A stretch of DNA of 64,000 nucleotides. It comes from Thermincola carboxydiphila (GTDB lineage Bacteria > Bacillota > Thermincolia > Thermincolales > UBA2595). Positions within the stretch are counted from its first letter, which is position 1. Every line of letters starts with the position of its first letter. The notes under the pieces were generated by a model. The model was not told the origin of the DNA and searched no databases. It was given only the letters and a program-made list of their open reading frames with translations. Of the stretch, positions 45,441-54,664 are shown one piece after another. The stretch lies in assembly GCA_016841045.1 (NCBI GenBank), contig JAENZX010000002.1:211412-275411 (forward strand), in the 5' to 3' direction. Both the position numbers and the translations under genes were made by a program.

Positions 45441-46262
45441 ATGAGTAAACATGACGATCAGGAAATTGAACAGTTTCTTGAAGAGGTTTTTAGTGAAAAC
45501 TATGAACATTTGCATGCGGAAACAGGGCGTGGTATTACACCGGCTATGAGGCAGTTGGCCTGGGAACATGTTCGGGCATATTGGCGAAAGATGAGGTCAG
45601 TAGCAGAAAAGGTTACTGAAACTGAAGTACGACTCTCTTTACCCTCGCAGACTAGCCCTAGCGGAAAGCAATTTACTATTGAAGGCGTCGTGGACGTTGT
45701 GCGTGAAGGGGATGAGACAATTATTTATGATCTTAAGACGCACAATCCGGACATTGTCATGATTAATAAAGAAGCGTATGCTGGCCAGTTAAACGTTTAT
45801 GCTCATATATGGCAAAAGTTAAGAGGTAATACCCCCGATGATATAGCCATAATTGCGACAGAACCCCCTGCGGAGGTAAGAAAAGCACTACAGGATAATG
45901 ACATAGACGCATTGAAACGGAAAATGGCAAAATGGGATCCGGTAGTGCGCCTGAATTTCGACCAAAGTGCGGTAGACAAATGTGTTTCTCACTTTGGACA
46001 AATTGTAGACAATATTGAGAACCGACGTTTTGTCCCTCCTTCGCCGAAGGAATTGGGTAAGACAAAGCCAGGGCAAAAGGCACCTTTTGGAACTGCGGTG
46101 TGCCGGCATTGTGACGCTCGTTTTTCTTGCCGGTCATATGAAAAATATATGGCGTCAAAGGGCCGAAAGCGAACCGAGGTTATTGTACATGATGAGTCTG
46201 AATTAGAAACAGAACGGGAAGATTTTCTCGAAACAATGGTTGATGCAGAAACGGGTGTTTAG
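45441..46262 (+). CDS. PD-(D/E)XK (RecB-like) nuclease, C-terminal part of the helicase-nuclease
   Basis: The 273-residue protein contains the nuclease core EGVVDVVREGDETIIYDLKT (catalytic D, D and K) and a C-terminal CRHCDARFSC cluster with three Fe-S-type Cys. The first Cys and the motif I His of this domain type lie in the upstream gene's C terminus. One nuclease domain thus appears divided between two reading frames. The ATG at 45,441 overlaps the TAA of the restored helicase frame, and the G-rich GGGGGGAGGGG before it may be the ribosome site. A natural split and decay by indel are both possible. Confidence 0.7.
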   Translation: MSKHDDQEIEQFLEEVFSENYEHLHAETGRGITPAMRQLAWEHVRAYWRKMRSVAEKVTETEVRLSLPSQTSPSGKQFTIEGVVDVVREGDETIIYDLKTHNPDIVMINKEAYAGQLNVYAHIWQKLRGNTPDDIAIIATEPPAEVRKALQDNDIDALKRKMAKWDPVVRLNFDQSAVDKCVSHFGQIVDNIENRRFVPPSPKELGKTKPGQKAPFGTAVCRHCDARFSCRSYEKYMASKGRKRTEVIVHDESELETEREDFLETMVDAETGV

Positions 46263-46802
46263 TTAAATACATAAGTTCTGTTGAAAAGATGTACAACTAT
46301 CTGAAATTTTTGTATTCTAATTCCTGTTTCCCCAAAAGACAAAATATCAAATGATTAGATAGTTATTGAAATTATTTACAATGATAGTTCAGAAAGTAAA
46401 ATGGCACTTGATTAAAGTGCCATTTTACTTTGAGGAGGAATATTTTATAAGTTTATCGAAATGAACCCGTTAGATTAAGTTCTAAAGTAAATACGGATTA
46501 ATCGGTTTTCTAAAATTGCACAAACAACGCCGTCTTAGATTGTTATTTGTACCTACTGTAATAAGAAGTTATTGCGGTTATATAAATTGTTTAGGTTTCA
46601 GGCTGGCAGCAATATTCATTGTTCATAGCTGCGTAGCATGGTGGTATTTATCTGTGTGCCAATTACGGCTTGGTTTTTTGAGGTACAATCCATTGGTCTT
46701 CCACTTGCAATTGCTTGTTTCTATCACAGGTTTGAAAAAAGTAGGTTTTGAATCTAGTAATGACTATTAAAAAATATTTGATGATTAGGAGGAAAGTTGA
46801 AC
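46263..46802 (+). other. Intergenic region, no supported gene
   Basis: It holds a terminator at 46,395-46,431 and AT-rich sequence. A short open frame at 46,516-46,770 lacks a ribosome site and protein-like composition. Confidence 0.4.
46395..46431 (+). terminator. Terminator-like hairpin downstream of the nuclease gene
   Basis: AGTAAAATGGCACTT and AAGTGCCATTTTACT form a perfect 15-bp stem around a short loop. Confidence 0.75.
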
Positions 46803-48272
46803 ATGAATTCTTTTCTTCATATTAGTCAAGATTGGTATTTGAAAATTGCAGATTTAATTAAAACTGCAGATATTTCAAAAGATGATATACTGCTTGACGG
46901 TGAAAAGCTAAGCAATAGTACAGATTATAAAATAATTGTTTTAGAGATTTGGCCCGAAAAGATTGATTTTGATAAACTTCTTTTACTTTTATCAGAAGCG
47001 TTAGATGAAAACGGGACATTGTGTCTGGTTCTTCCGGCAGGATTTCTTTTTAGTCAAAGGGATAGGAATAACAGGCTAAATCTACTAAGCTCATTTCATT
47101 TGGAAGGAGTTGTAACATTAAAGCGGGGTGTTTTTAACACGGTTACAATTCCTTTATGTTTGCTTCTATTAAATAAGAAAAAGGGTAATACCTGGTTTAC
47201 GACAGCATCTAACTTAGATGAGTTAAGATTGGTTTTGAATAACAGGAAAGATACGATTAATAGTAAGAGAAATATTTACCATTGCGATAAAGTTGACCCT
47301 AATAATTTGATGCCAGAGCATTATAATGGGGAAATAGCAAGAGTAAATCAAGTTTTAGATCAATATGAAACGAAAAAATTGAATGATGTAGCAGAACTAT
47401 TTGTTGGTAAAAGTATTCCACAAGATGAGCTCGTACAAGAAAAGGGTTTTCAGTATATTAGACCAAGGAATATTAAAGATGAAAAACTAGTTCATTCGGG
47501 AGTTTACATTAAGAATGACCATCTCAGTAGATATGCTAAATACACGTTGCTATCAGGTGATATACTAATATCAAAGCAATTTGGACAGAGAAAAATAGCT
47601 CAAGTAACTGAAGAAGATTGCCCGGCTATAGCCTCAAATGGATTTATTGTTATTCGTCCAACGGAAATTCCGGAACAATATTTGTATAATTATCTTACTA
47701 GCACTGCAGGTAAGTCCATTTTTAATAAGCAGCTTGACTCAATTGAAACAGGGACAACGATTAGAAATCTTAATCTATCGGATATTAAAAAACTCAGAAT
47801 TCCAATATTTGATAATGCAACAATGTTTGAGATGACAAACATCGATAATTTAGATAATATTAGTCTGATTAGATTAGCAGAGCGTTTGGAAAAAAGAGTA
47901 TCTGAATACGAAATGCAGTGTTTAATTGTTTCCCAATTACAGGAACTCGGATGGGAAAAAGAAGAAATCAGAACAGATAATGTAATTTCAGTAAATGGTG
48001 ATGTAAAATATCGTCCAGATATAGTTTTACAGTATAATGAAAAGGCAATTGCAATTGTTGAAATTAAATTAAGATATAATCTTATGTCTGAATTAAGAAT
48101 TCAAATTTCAACTGCTTTAAAACAATATATAGAAGTGCCACTTGTAATAATAACTAATCTTAAAAAGTGTTATTTGTATTTTACCAGAACGGGAGAGCAC
48201 AAAGTATTTAACAATATACCTTCAAAAGGTGATGTAATTGGTCTACTGGGTTACAGTGAGGTGAATGAATAA
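46803..48272 (+). CDS. Degenerate N6-methylase/HsdS-like protein fused to an HsdR-N-type nuclease domain
   Basis: In this 489-residue protein, the N-terminal 130 residues match only the last part of N6-adenine methylases (NGTLCLVLPAGFLFSQRDR and GVFNTVTIPLCLLLL). No SAM-binding or NPPY motif is present. Residues about 180-345 resemble an HsdS target-recognition domain (KLNDVAELFVGKSIP, GDILISKQFGQ). The C terminus has a PD-ExK site (D406, E420, K422 in RPDIVL and AIVEIK) like the type I HSDR_N domain. A TTG at 46,797 is an alternative start. The stop overlaps the ATG of the HEPN-like gene. DNA recognition plus cleavage without methylation is inferred. Confidence 0.65.
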   Translation: MNSFLHISQDWYLKIADLIKTADISKDDILLDGEKLSNSTDYKIIVLEIWPEKIDFDKLLLLLSEALDENGTLCLVLPAGFLFSQRDRNNRLNLLSSFHLEGVVTLKRGVFNTVTIPLCLLLLNKKKGNTWFTTASNLDELRLVLNNRKDTINSKRNIYHCDKVDPNNLMPEHYNGEIARVNQVLDQYETKKLNDVAELFVGKSIPQDELVQEKGFQYIRPRNIKDEKLVHSGVYIKNDHLSRYAKYTLLSGDILISKQFGQRKIAQVTEEDCPAIASNGFIVIRPTEIPEQYLYNYLTSTAGKSIFNKQLDSIETGTTIRNLNLSDIKKLRIPIFDNATMFEMTNIDNLDNISLIRLAERLEKRVSEYEMQCLIVSQLQELGWEKEEIRTDNVISVNGDVKYRPDIVLQYNEKAIAIVEIKLRYNLMSELRIQISTALKQYIEVPLVIITNLKKCYLYFTRTGEHKVFNNIPSKGDVIGLLGYSEVNE

Positions 48273-49156
48273 TGAAGGAAGATATTTTATATCTTATTGA
48301 TACCGTACTAAAAATACGTTCAGAGATTGAAACGCAAGGAATGGATATTAAAGACATATTTAATGAGGTTGAGGGCTTAAAGGAAGCCCGAATGAGAATG
48401 GAGAGCAAAATTGATAATATTAGTGTTCAGATATCAGAATTACTGACAGGTTTTAAAGACTTGAAAGGAGAAGTACGAAATTTCGAAGAAAAAATCAATT
48501 TAATGAATTTAAAACTAAGTCGTATTGAACAAAACATTGATTCAAATGAGCTCGAAGATTTTTATGCTTTAAGTCAGAGTAGTTATTGTAATTGGGATGT
48601 GTTGGATAATTTAACTCGTAAATTTATTCCGGTTGCTGAATACTTATTTTCGAAACTACAAAAGTTTAACGATGCAGATTACTCGCCGGTAATTCTTGAA
48701 CTATGTAGAGCCATTGAAAACGAATTTTTGACAAAGATTTTTAAGAAGTATAGTTTAAAGCTTATTGAAAAAAAGGGAAGAAATTTAAATGCATTTTTAC
48801 TCGTAGACCAAGCAAATCAGAAAACTAAAATATTCGCAAAGGCAATAAAAAAAGCAATAAGAACTAGAAATCCTGAATTTACGCTTGGACAAATGAATAC
48901 GATACTATCTTTACTTAAGAATGAGGAGGAAGTCAGGAATAGCCCTTTACTGAAAGATTTAAATCATTTCATTTCTAATGAATACGACGCAGTAAGATTA
49001 CTTCATATTGACTATATAAGTAAGATAAATAGAGTTGTTAATGACTTCCGTAATCCATCGGCACACCCGGAATTCATGGATCTAAGTAAGGCACAAGAAT
49101 GTAAAGATATAATGCCTGACAGAATAGATTACTTGATGGATTGCGTTACGGCATAG
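48272..49156 (+). CDS. Coiled-coil protein with HEPN-like RNase motif
   Basis: In this 294-residue protein, residues 25-92 form a predicted coiled coil. The helical C-terminal domain ends with R260-N-P-S-A-H265, which fits the R(x4)H active site of HEPN ribonucleases, in the usual place near the end of a long helix. Its ATG overlaps the stop of the degenerate methylase/nuclease gene (TAATG), so the two are translationally coupled. HEPN proteins act as toxins or RNase effectors in many defence systems. The assignment rests on motif and helical pattern only. Confidence 0.6.
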   Translation: MKEDILYLIDTVLKIRSEIETQGMDIKDIFNEVEGLKEARMRMESKIDNISVQISELLTGFKDLKGEVRNFEEKINLMNLKLSRIEQNIDSNELEDFYALSQSSYCNWDVLDNLTRKFIPVAEYLFSKLQKFNDADYSPVILELCRAIENEFLTKIFKKYSLKLIEKKGRNLNAFLLVDQANQKTKIFAKAIKKAIRTRNPEFTLGQMNTILSLLKNEEEVRNSPLLKDLNHFISNEYDAVRLLHIDYISKINRVVNDFRNPSAHPEFMDLSKAQECKDIMPDRIDYLMDCVTA

Positions 49157-49346
49157 ATACAACTTGCATTTATACAGAAAGGTTGTAATCAAATTTGCTG
49201 TGGATTAAATGGTTCTTGGCTTTTAAATAATTAAATTGCATCGTTTAAAGATAATGTGTAATTATATTATATTTTACCCCTATCGAACGTCGGATAAGTT
49301 GATTAAAAAGTTGTGTCGTTTTTAAATATTAATTGGAGTAACTTTC

Positions 49347-49381
49347 AGTTCTCTCAAACTAAAGTTTTGAGGGAACTTTTT
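49347..49381 (+). terminator. Terminator before the restriction operon
   Basis: AGTTCTCTCAAA and TTTTGAGGGAACT arms are followed by TTTTT. Confidence 0.75.
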
Positions 49382-49507
49382 GTTGCCGGGGTGCACTATT
49401 TCAGCTGCAAAAGGAAAAATGCTCCTCCCAGAAAAATAAATTCTGAGCATAACACGAAAGGAATAATGAGATAATTGAAAATAGTAATTAAATTATTAAA
49501 AATAGTA

Positions 49508-49536
49508 TTGACACTACGCTGGAATACTGATACTAT
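49508..49536 (+). promoter_or_regulatory. Promoter of the type I restriction operon
   Basis: Consensus TTGACA (49,508-49,513), 17-bp spacer, TACTAT (49,531-49,536). Confidence 0.8.
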
Positions 49537-49537
49537 A

Positions 49538-49554
49538 TTACCATAATAAGGTAA
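49538..49554. promoter_or_regulatory. Dyad at the restriction operon start site
   Basis: TTACC-N7-GGTAA lies just downstream of the -10, where a bound repressor would block the start of transcription. No cognate regulator is identified. Confidence 0.5.
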
Positions 49555-49585
49555 GGCTTAAAAGTAACAAGAAGGAGTTGATAAA

Positions 49586-51466
49586 TTGGAGGACAGGATA
49601 TCTAAGTTCAATTACTTGATGATCGATGAATTAAGGGGCAAGATAAATGCAAATTCCTACGTAGAAGTTTTGTCAAAATTGTATTTGTTAGGATATATTA
49701 AGCAACTAAATACAATTGAAGAGATAGCAGAGATACATCCTCATCAAAACTCCCGTGAGTATCTCGAACTGTTGTTTGACAAAATTAGCTCTGAACTCCC
49801 GATGCTCAGTCAGGCCTTATATGATCTTAATGCTGAGAAGAGCCTAAGTGAGCCGACACTAGAGAGATTACTAAAATCGATACTGGATGTTCCATTTGAT
49901 AAAGTGGATTGGAAGAACGCAATTGAAGATCTACTGAGCACTTCCGATGGTGGGAATACCGGAATTATCCAAACTCCACAGTGTTTGAATGAACTTGGAA
50001 TTAAATTGCTGAATCTTCGGGATGGCAGCTTTTATGATGGAACTGCGGGTGTCAATGGCACAGCAATTGCCGCTTTTAAATATGCTCATGAAATAGGGTC
50101 AACCATCTCGCTGCATACCCAAGAGATTGCCCCTTCTCTTGCTGCTGTAGGTTCAATTAGAGCATTTATGCATGGAATCACCGATATACAAACTGCGGTA
50201 GGAGACACAATTGCAAACCCAACATTTACTGACGGAACCCAGTTAAAGAAATTTGATTATATTATGATGGATTTTCCATTTGGAATGGCTTGGCAATACA
50301 AAGAAAACGAATTAATATACGATAAATATTCAAGATTCATTTACGGAAAACCCACTAAATCAAGTTCAGAATGGTTGTTTGTATCCCATATTATTAAATC
50401 ATTAAAAGTGACTGGTAAGGCTATTGTTATGCTTTCAGCTGGATCACTTTTTAATACAGGCACAGAAGCAATCAGAGAAAAAATTATTAAAGAAGATTTA
50501 ATTGAAGCAGTTATTGCATTACCGGCAGGATTATTCAGCCATACCGCTATACCGGTAAATATGCTGATATTAAATAGGGAAAAGGAGAAAAAAGGTAAAA
50601 TACTTTTTGTTAATGCAGAGGATATGGCTATAACAGCCTCAAGATCAAAAAAGGAAATTAGCAGTGAAAACATAACGAAAATTGCTGATATATACAAAAG
50701 AAGTTTAGAGGTTGATGAAATTAGTAAATTAGTCAATTTAGAAGAGCTTCACAAAAACATGTTAATTCCCAATAAATATGTTTCTAAAGCGGAGATCGAG
50801 ACAGAGAAATTTGGAAAGGTCAAAATAAAGCCCGATGAAATAAAAAAATTGGATACATTAGAAAGATTAGGTGCTTTAGGAAAGTTTTATAGAGGAATTA
50901 ATACCTCCTCTTGTACCGAAAATCCAGGGAACGGTAAATACAATATAATTAACCTTGCAGATGTGCAGGTTGGAGAATTAATCTTAGATAGTGTTACAAG
51001 ATACGATATAAATAGAAACGCAAAGATTGACGAGTATACCGTGAGACCTGGAGATATTATTGTCTCTTGCAAAGGTACAGCGACTAAGATTTGCATTATC
51101 CCAGATCATACCGGTCAAATGCTTATTTCTCAAAACTTTATTGGCATTAGGTTAAGTGAACGTCAATCACCTAAGTTCATTAAAGAATTTTTGGAAAGTC
51201 CTCTTGGTAAATATCTGATTGCCAATAAACAGCTAGGTAGTACAATTACAATGTTAAATGTTAAGGATTTGCAAGAAGTACCGGTGTTATCAATACCCTT
51301 AAAAGAGCAAGAAACAATGGTAAAAAGATATGAGGAACTGGTAAAATCGATTAAATCTGAAATATTGAGATTAGAACAGGAAGCAAAAGAAGCACAACTT
51401 AATCTATATAAGCAAATGGGCATCGAAAAAACTTTTAAGTTAATGGGGGAGAAGAATAATGGATAA
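49586..51466 (+). CDS. Degenerate type I methylase fused to an HsdS-like recognition domain
   Basis: The 626-residue protein resembles HsdM over residues about 100-380, with motif I as FYDGTAGVNGTA. Motif IV reads DFPFG instead of NPPF/Y, which should prevent base flipping and catalysis. The C-terminal 220 residues look like a target-recognition domain plus a helical spacer (GKFYRGINTSS, GDIIVSCKG). The start is TTG after GAAGGAG. It overlaps the true hsdM by eight bases and heads the hsd operon. It may be a pseudo-methylase regulatory or specificity subunit. Confidence 0.65.
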   Translation: MEDRISKFNYLMIDELRGKINANSYVEVLSKLYLLGYIKQLNTIEEIAEIHPHQNSREYLELLFDKISSELPMLSQALYDLNAEKSLSEPTLERLLKSILDVPFDKVDWKNAIEDLLSTSDGGNTGIIQTPQCLNELGIKLLNLRDGSFYDGTAGVNGTAIAAFKYAHEIGSTISLHTQEIAPSLAAVGSIRAFMHGITDIQTAVGDTIANPTFTDGTQLKKFDYIMMDFPFGMAWQYKENELIYDKYSRFIYGKPTKSSSEWLFVSHIIKSLKVTGKAIVMLSAGSLFNTGTEAIREKIIKEDLIEAVIALPAGLFSHTAIPVNMLILNREKEKKGKILFVNAEDMAITASRSKKEISSENITKIADIYKRSLEVDEISKLVNLEELHKNMLIPNKYVSKAEIETEKFGKVKIKPDEIKKLDTLERLGALGKFYRGINTSSCTENPGNGKYNIINLADVQVGELILDSVTRYDINRNAKIDEYTVRPGDIIVSCKGTATKICIIPDHTGQMLISQNFIGIRLSERQSPKFIKEFLESPLGKYLIANKQLGSTITMLNVKDLQEVPVLSIPLKEQETMVKRYEELVKSIKSEILRLEQEAKEAQLNLYKQMGIEKTFKLMGEKNNG

Positions 51467-53279
51467 TCAAACTTATAATCAAATTGTTAGTTTTATATGG
51501 GGTATTGCTGATGACTGTTTACGTGACGTCTATGTCAGGGGTAAGTATAGAGATGTTATCTTGCCTATGACAGTTATAAGACGTCTGGATGCAGTGCTTG
51601 AAGATAGCAAAGAAGCTGTGCTTGCGATGAAGAAAAAGCTGGATGAGGCTGGGATCTTAAATCAGACGGATGCTCTTTGTGCAGCAGCAGGAGAGGCCTT
51701 TTGCAACAGCTCACCATTTACTCTTAAAGACTTGAAATCAAGGGCTAAAAATCAGCAGTTAAAAGCCGACTTTATAGCATACTTAGATGGCTTTTCGCCG
51801 AATGTGCAAGAAATTCTTGAAAAGTTTAAGTTCAGAAATCAAATAGATACAATGATTGAAGCGGACATTTTAGGAGCGGTGATTGAGAAGTTCGTATCTC
51901 CGACTATCAATCTCAGCCCAAAGCCTGTTTATAACGATAAGGGCGAAGTTAAACTGCCAGGCCTTGACAATCACACAATGGGGGTTATCTTTGAGGAACT
52001 TATCCGTAGGTTCAATGAAGAGAACAATGAAGAAGCTGGAGAACACTTTACCCCTCGTGATGTAGTAGAACTTATGGCAGATTTGATCTTTATCCCTATT
52101 AAAGATCAGATCACTGATGGAACGTATCTTTTATACGACGGTGCAATTGGAACAGGTGGAATGGTTACGACTGGTGAAAAAAGAATTTTGGAGTTGGCCC
52201 AAGAGAATAACAAGCAAGTAGCGGTTCACTTATTTGGGCAAGAGATTAACCCAGAAACCTATGCAATCACCAAAGCCGACTTACTCCTTAAGGGCGACGG
52301 AGAAGAAGTAGAAAATATCAAATATGGTTCTACACTGTCCAATGATGCTCTACCTACTAAAGAATTTGACTTTATGATGAGTAACCCACCGTATGGTAAA
52401 GCATGGAAAACAGATGCAGAAAAACTTGGTGGCAAAACTGGCATTACAGACTCGAGATTTGTTATATCTTTCAAAGACGATCCCGAGTTTAAGATGATCC
52501 CCCGTGTTAGTGACGGGCAGATGCTTTTCCTTGCTAACAATATAGCTAAAATGAAGCACAATACAAAACTTGGCAGTAGGATTGCGGAAGTTCATAACGG
52601 GTCCTCCCTGTTTACCGGGGATGCCGGTGGAGGAGAGAGTAATTTAAGAAGGTATATTATCGAAAGTGATTACCTGGAGGCGATAATAGCCTTGCCTGAA
52701 AATATGTTTTACAATACAGGAATTGCAACTTATATTTGGATAGTTACCAATAGAAAGGAACAAAGACGAAAGGGCAAAGTTCAATTAATAGATGCAACAA
52801 ACCTGAAAGCCCCCCTTAGAAAAAATCTAGGCAATAAAAACTGCGAATTGACTGAGGAGATTAGGAATCAAATCGCAGAAATGTTACTAAACTTCGAGGA
52901 AAACGAATATAGCAAAATATTTGATAATGAAGAATTCGGGTATTACAAGGTAACAATAAATAGACCACAAAGGGACGAAGAAGGCAAAATCATTACAGAT
53001 AAGAAAGGTAATCCCAAAGCGGATAAGAATCTAACAGATACGGAGCAGATTCCTTTGAAATACGAAGGTGGAATTAAAAAATTCTTTGAGGAAGAAGTAT
53101 TTCCCTATGCGCCTGATGCCTGGATTGACCACAGTAAGACACAGATTGGATACGAAATAAGTTTTACAAAGTATTTCTACAAACCAGTTAGGCTTCGTAC
53201 TCTTGAAGAGATAAAAGCAGATATTATAGCGTTGGAAGCCGAAACTGATGGCTTACTCAATGAGACCATAGGGGGTTAA
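51459..53279 (+). CDS. hsdM: Type I restriction-modification methyltransferase subunit
   Basis: The 606-residue N6-adenine methylase subunit has an N-terminal HsdM helical domain, GEHFTPRDVVELM, SAM motif YDGAIGTGGM and catalytic motif SNPPYGKAW. It acts with HsdS to methylate the target site and is needed for restriction by HsdR. The ATG follows GGGGGAGAAG and overlaps the upstream gene. The operon order is degenerate M-S fusion, hsdM, hsdS, hsdR, with almost no gaps. Confidence 0.93.
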   Translation: MDNQTYNQIVSFIWGIADDCLRDVYVRGKYRDVILPMTVIRRLDAVLEDSKEAVLAMKKKLDEAGILNQTDALCAAAGEAFCNSSPFTLKDLKSRAKNQQLKADFIAYLDGFSPNVQEILEKFKFRNQIDTMIEADILGAVIEKFVSPTINLSPKPVYNDKGEVKLPGLDNHTMGVIFEELIRRFNEENNEEAGEHFTPRDVVELMADLIFIPIKDQITDGTYLLYDGAIGTGGMVTTGEKRILELAQENNKQVAVHLFGQEINPETYAITKADLLLKGDGEEVENIKYGSTLSNDALPTKEFDFMMSNPPYGKAWKTDAEKLGGKTGITDSRFVISFKDDPEFKMIPRVSDGQMLFLANNIAKMKHNTKLGSRIAEVHNGSSLFTGDAGGGESNLRRYIIESDYLEAIIALPENMFYNTGIATYIWIVTNRKEQRRKGKVQLIDATNLKAPLRKNLGNKNCELTEEIRNQIAEMLLNFEENEYSKIFDNEEFGYYKVTINRPQRDEEGKIITDKKGNPKADKNLTDTEQIPLKYEGGIKKFFEEEVFPYAPDAWIDHSKTQIGYEISFTKYFYKPVRLRTLEEIKADIIALEAETDGLLNETIGG

Positions 53280-53284
53280 GGATT

Positions 53285-54664
53285 ATGTCCACAGCATTTA
53301 AACCTTATGAAGAATACAAGCGGACTGAGTACGATTGGATAAATGAGGTTCCTTGCCACTGGCGGGAAGTACCCATCCGTGCAATTACAGAAGTTTCAAG
53401 CGAAAGAAATGGCAACAGAAATGATTTGGAACTATTGTCGGTATATAGAGAATATGGAGTAATTAAAAAAGCTTCAAGAGAAGATAACCACAATGTGGAA
53501 AGTCAGGATTTGTCAAATTATAAATTTGTCGATAAAGGTTATTTGGTACTAAACAAAATGAAAATGTGGCAAGGATCATTGGGCGTGTCAATTTATAGAG
53601 GTATTGTTAGCCCGGCCTACATAGTTTGTAAGCTAGTTGGTGACTTCAATTATTCGTACATTCATTATTTGCTACGTTCTCCGGGGTTCAAGACTATATA
53701 TAATCGAATTTCTTACGGTGTGCGTGTTGGACAGTGGGACATGAGATACGATGATTTTAAAAATATAAAACTTTACATCCCGCCAAAAGAGGAACAAGAC
53801 CAAATTGTTCGCTATCTTGACAGCTCAATTGCTAAGATTAATAAGTTTATAAAGACCAAGAAAAAGCTTATAGAGGTATTGAAAGAATACAAGCAAGCAG
53901 TTATAAATGAAGCGGTTACTAGAGGCTTAGACCCTAACGTAAGAACTAAACAATCAGGGGTTCCCTGGTTGGGTAACATTCCTGAACACTGGAATTTAGT
54001 AAGAGCCAAAAACCTTGTTAGGTATAAACACACAGTCGTTGGTCATAAAAGCGCTGATTATAGACTTTTGTCTTTAACCACAAATGGTGTTATTTTTCGT
54101 GATTTAGAAAATGCAAAAGGGAAATTCCCAAGTGATTTTTCTACCTACCAAGAAGTTAACCCTGGTGACATAATCTTCTGCTTATTTGATGTAGATGAGA
54201 CACCCAGAACTGTAGGATTATCCGAGATAAAGGGAATGATTACAGGCGCGTATGATGTTTGTGAACATATTGGTGTGAACAGCGATATTAGATATTTATA
54301 TTATTACTATCTATCAATAGATGACAAGAAGGCATTCAAACCTATTTATACAGGTTTGAGAAAGGTGATACCTAAAGATTTGTTTATGCAGCTCAAGACT
54401 CCGCAACCGCCAATAGCGGAGCAACAGGTAATAGTCCGTTATATTGAGCAAAAAACGAAAGCGATCGATAAAGTAATTACATCAACACAAAAAGAATTAG
54501 ATCTTATTAGCGAATATCGGACACGCCTAATATCTGATGTAGTAACAGGTAAAATTGACGTAAGAGGCATGGCTGTTGACGATTTCAATGAAGAGTTAGA
54601 AGAAATAGAAGAAATGATAGAAGATGAGTTGGGCGGAGAGGAAGGTGATTTAGATGCCAACTAA
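53285..54664 (+). CDS. hsdS: Type I restriction-modification specificity subunit
   Basis: The 459-residue protein has the two-TRD plan. TRD1 (about 15-165) is followed by a conserved helix beginning PPKEEQDQIVRYLDSSIAKI. TRD2 (about 225-370) is followed by PPIAEQQVIVRYIEQKTKAI. WLGNIPEHW opens the second half. It sets the DNA target of the HsdM/HsdR complex. The ATG lies five bases after hsdM, and the stop overlaps hsdR by 11 bases. Confidence 0.93.
   Translation: MSTAFKPYEEYKRTEYDWINEVPCHWREVPIRAITEVSSERNGNRNDLELLSVYREYGVIKKASREDNHNVESQDLSNYKFVDKGYLVLNKMKMWQGSLGVSIYRGIVSPAYIVCKLVGDFNYSYIHYLLRSPGFKTIYNRISYGVRVGQWDMRYDDFKNIKLYIPPKEEQDQIVRYLDSSIAKINKFIKTKKKLIEVLKEYKQAVINEAVTRGLDPNVRTKQSGVPWLGNIPEHWNLVRAKNLVRYKHTVVGHKSADYRLLSLTTNGVIFRDLENAKGKFPSDFSTYQEVNPGDIIFCLFDVDETPRTVGLSEIKGMITGAYDVCEHIGVNSDIRYLYYYYLSIDDKKAFKPIYTGLRKVIPKDLFMQLKTPQPPIAEQQVIVRYIEQKTKAIDKVITSTQKELDLISEYRTRLISDVVTGKIDVRGMAVDDFNEELEEIEEMIEDELGGEEGDLDAN

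Larger units (their letters stand above)
49157..49585 (+). other. Intergenic region before the restriction operon
   Basis: It contains a terminator (49,347-49,381), a strong promoter (49,508-49,536) and a dyad (49,538-49,554). No gene is seen. Confidence 0.5.

Noticed and set aside
46516-46770. An 84-residue open frame between the nuclease gene and the degenerate methylase gene
   Set aside because: It has no ribosome site and no recognisable protein pattern, and it lies in an AT-rich gap.
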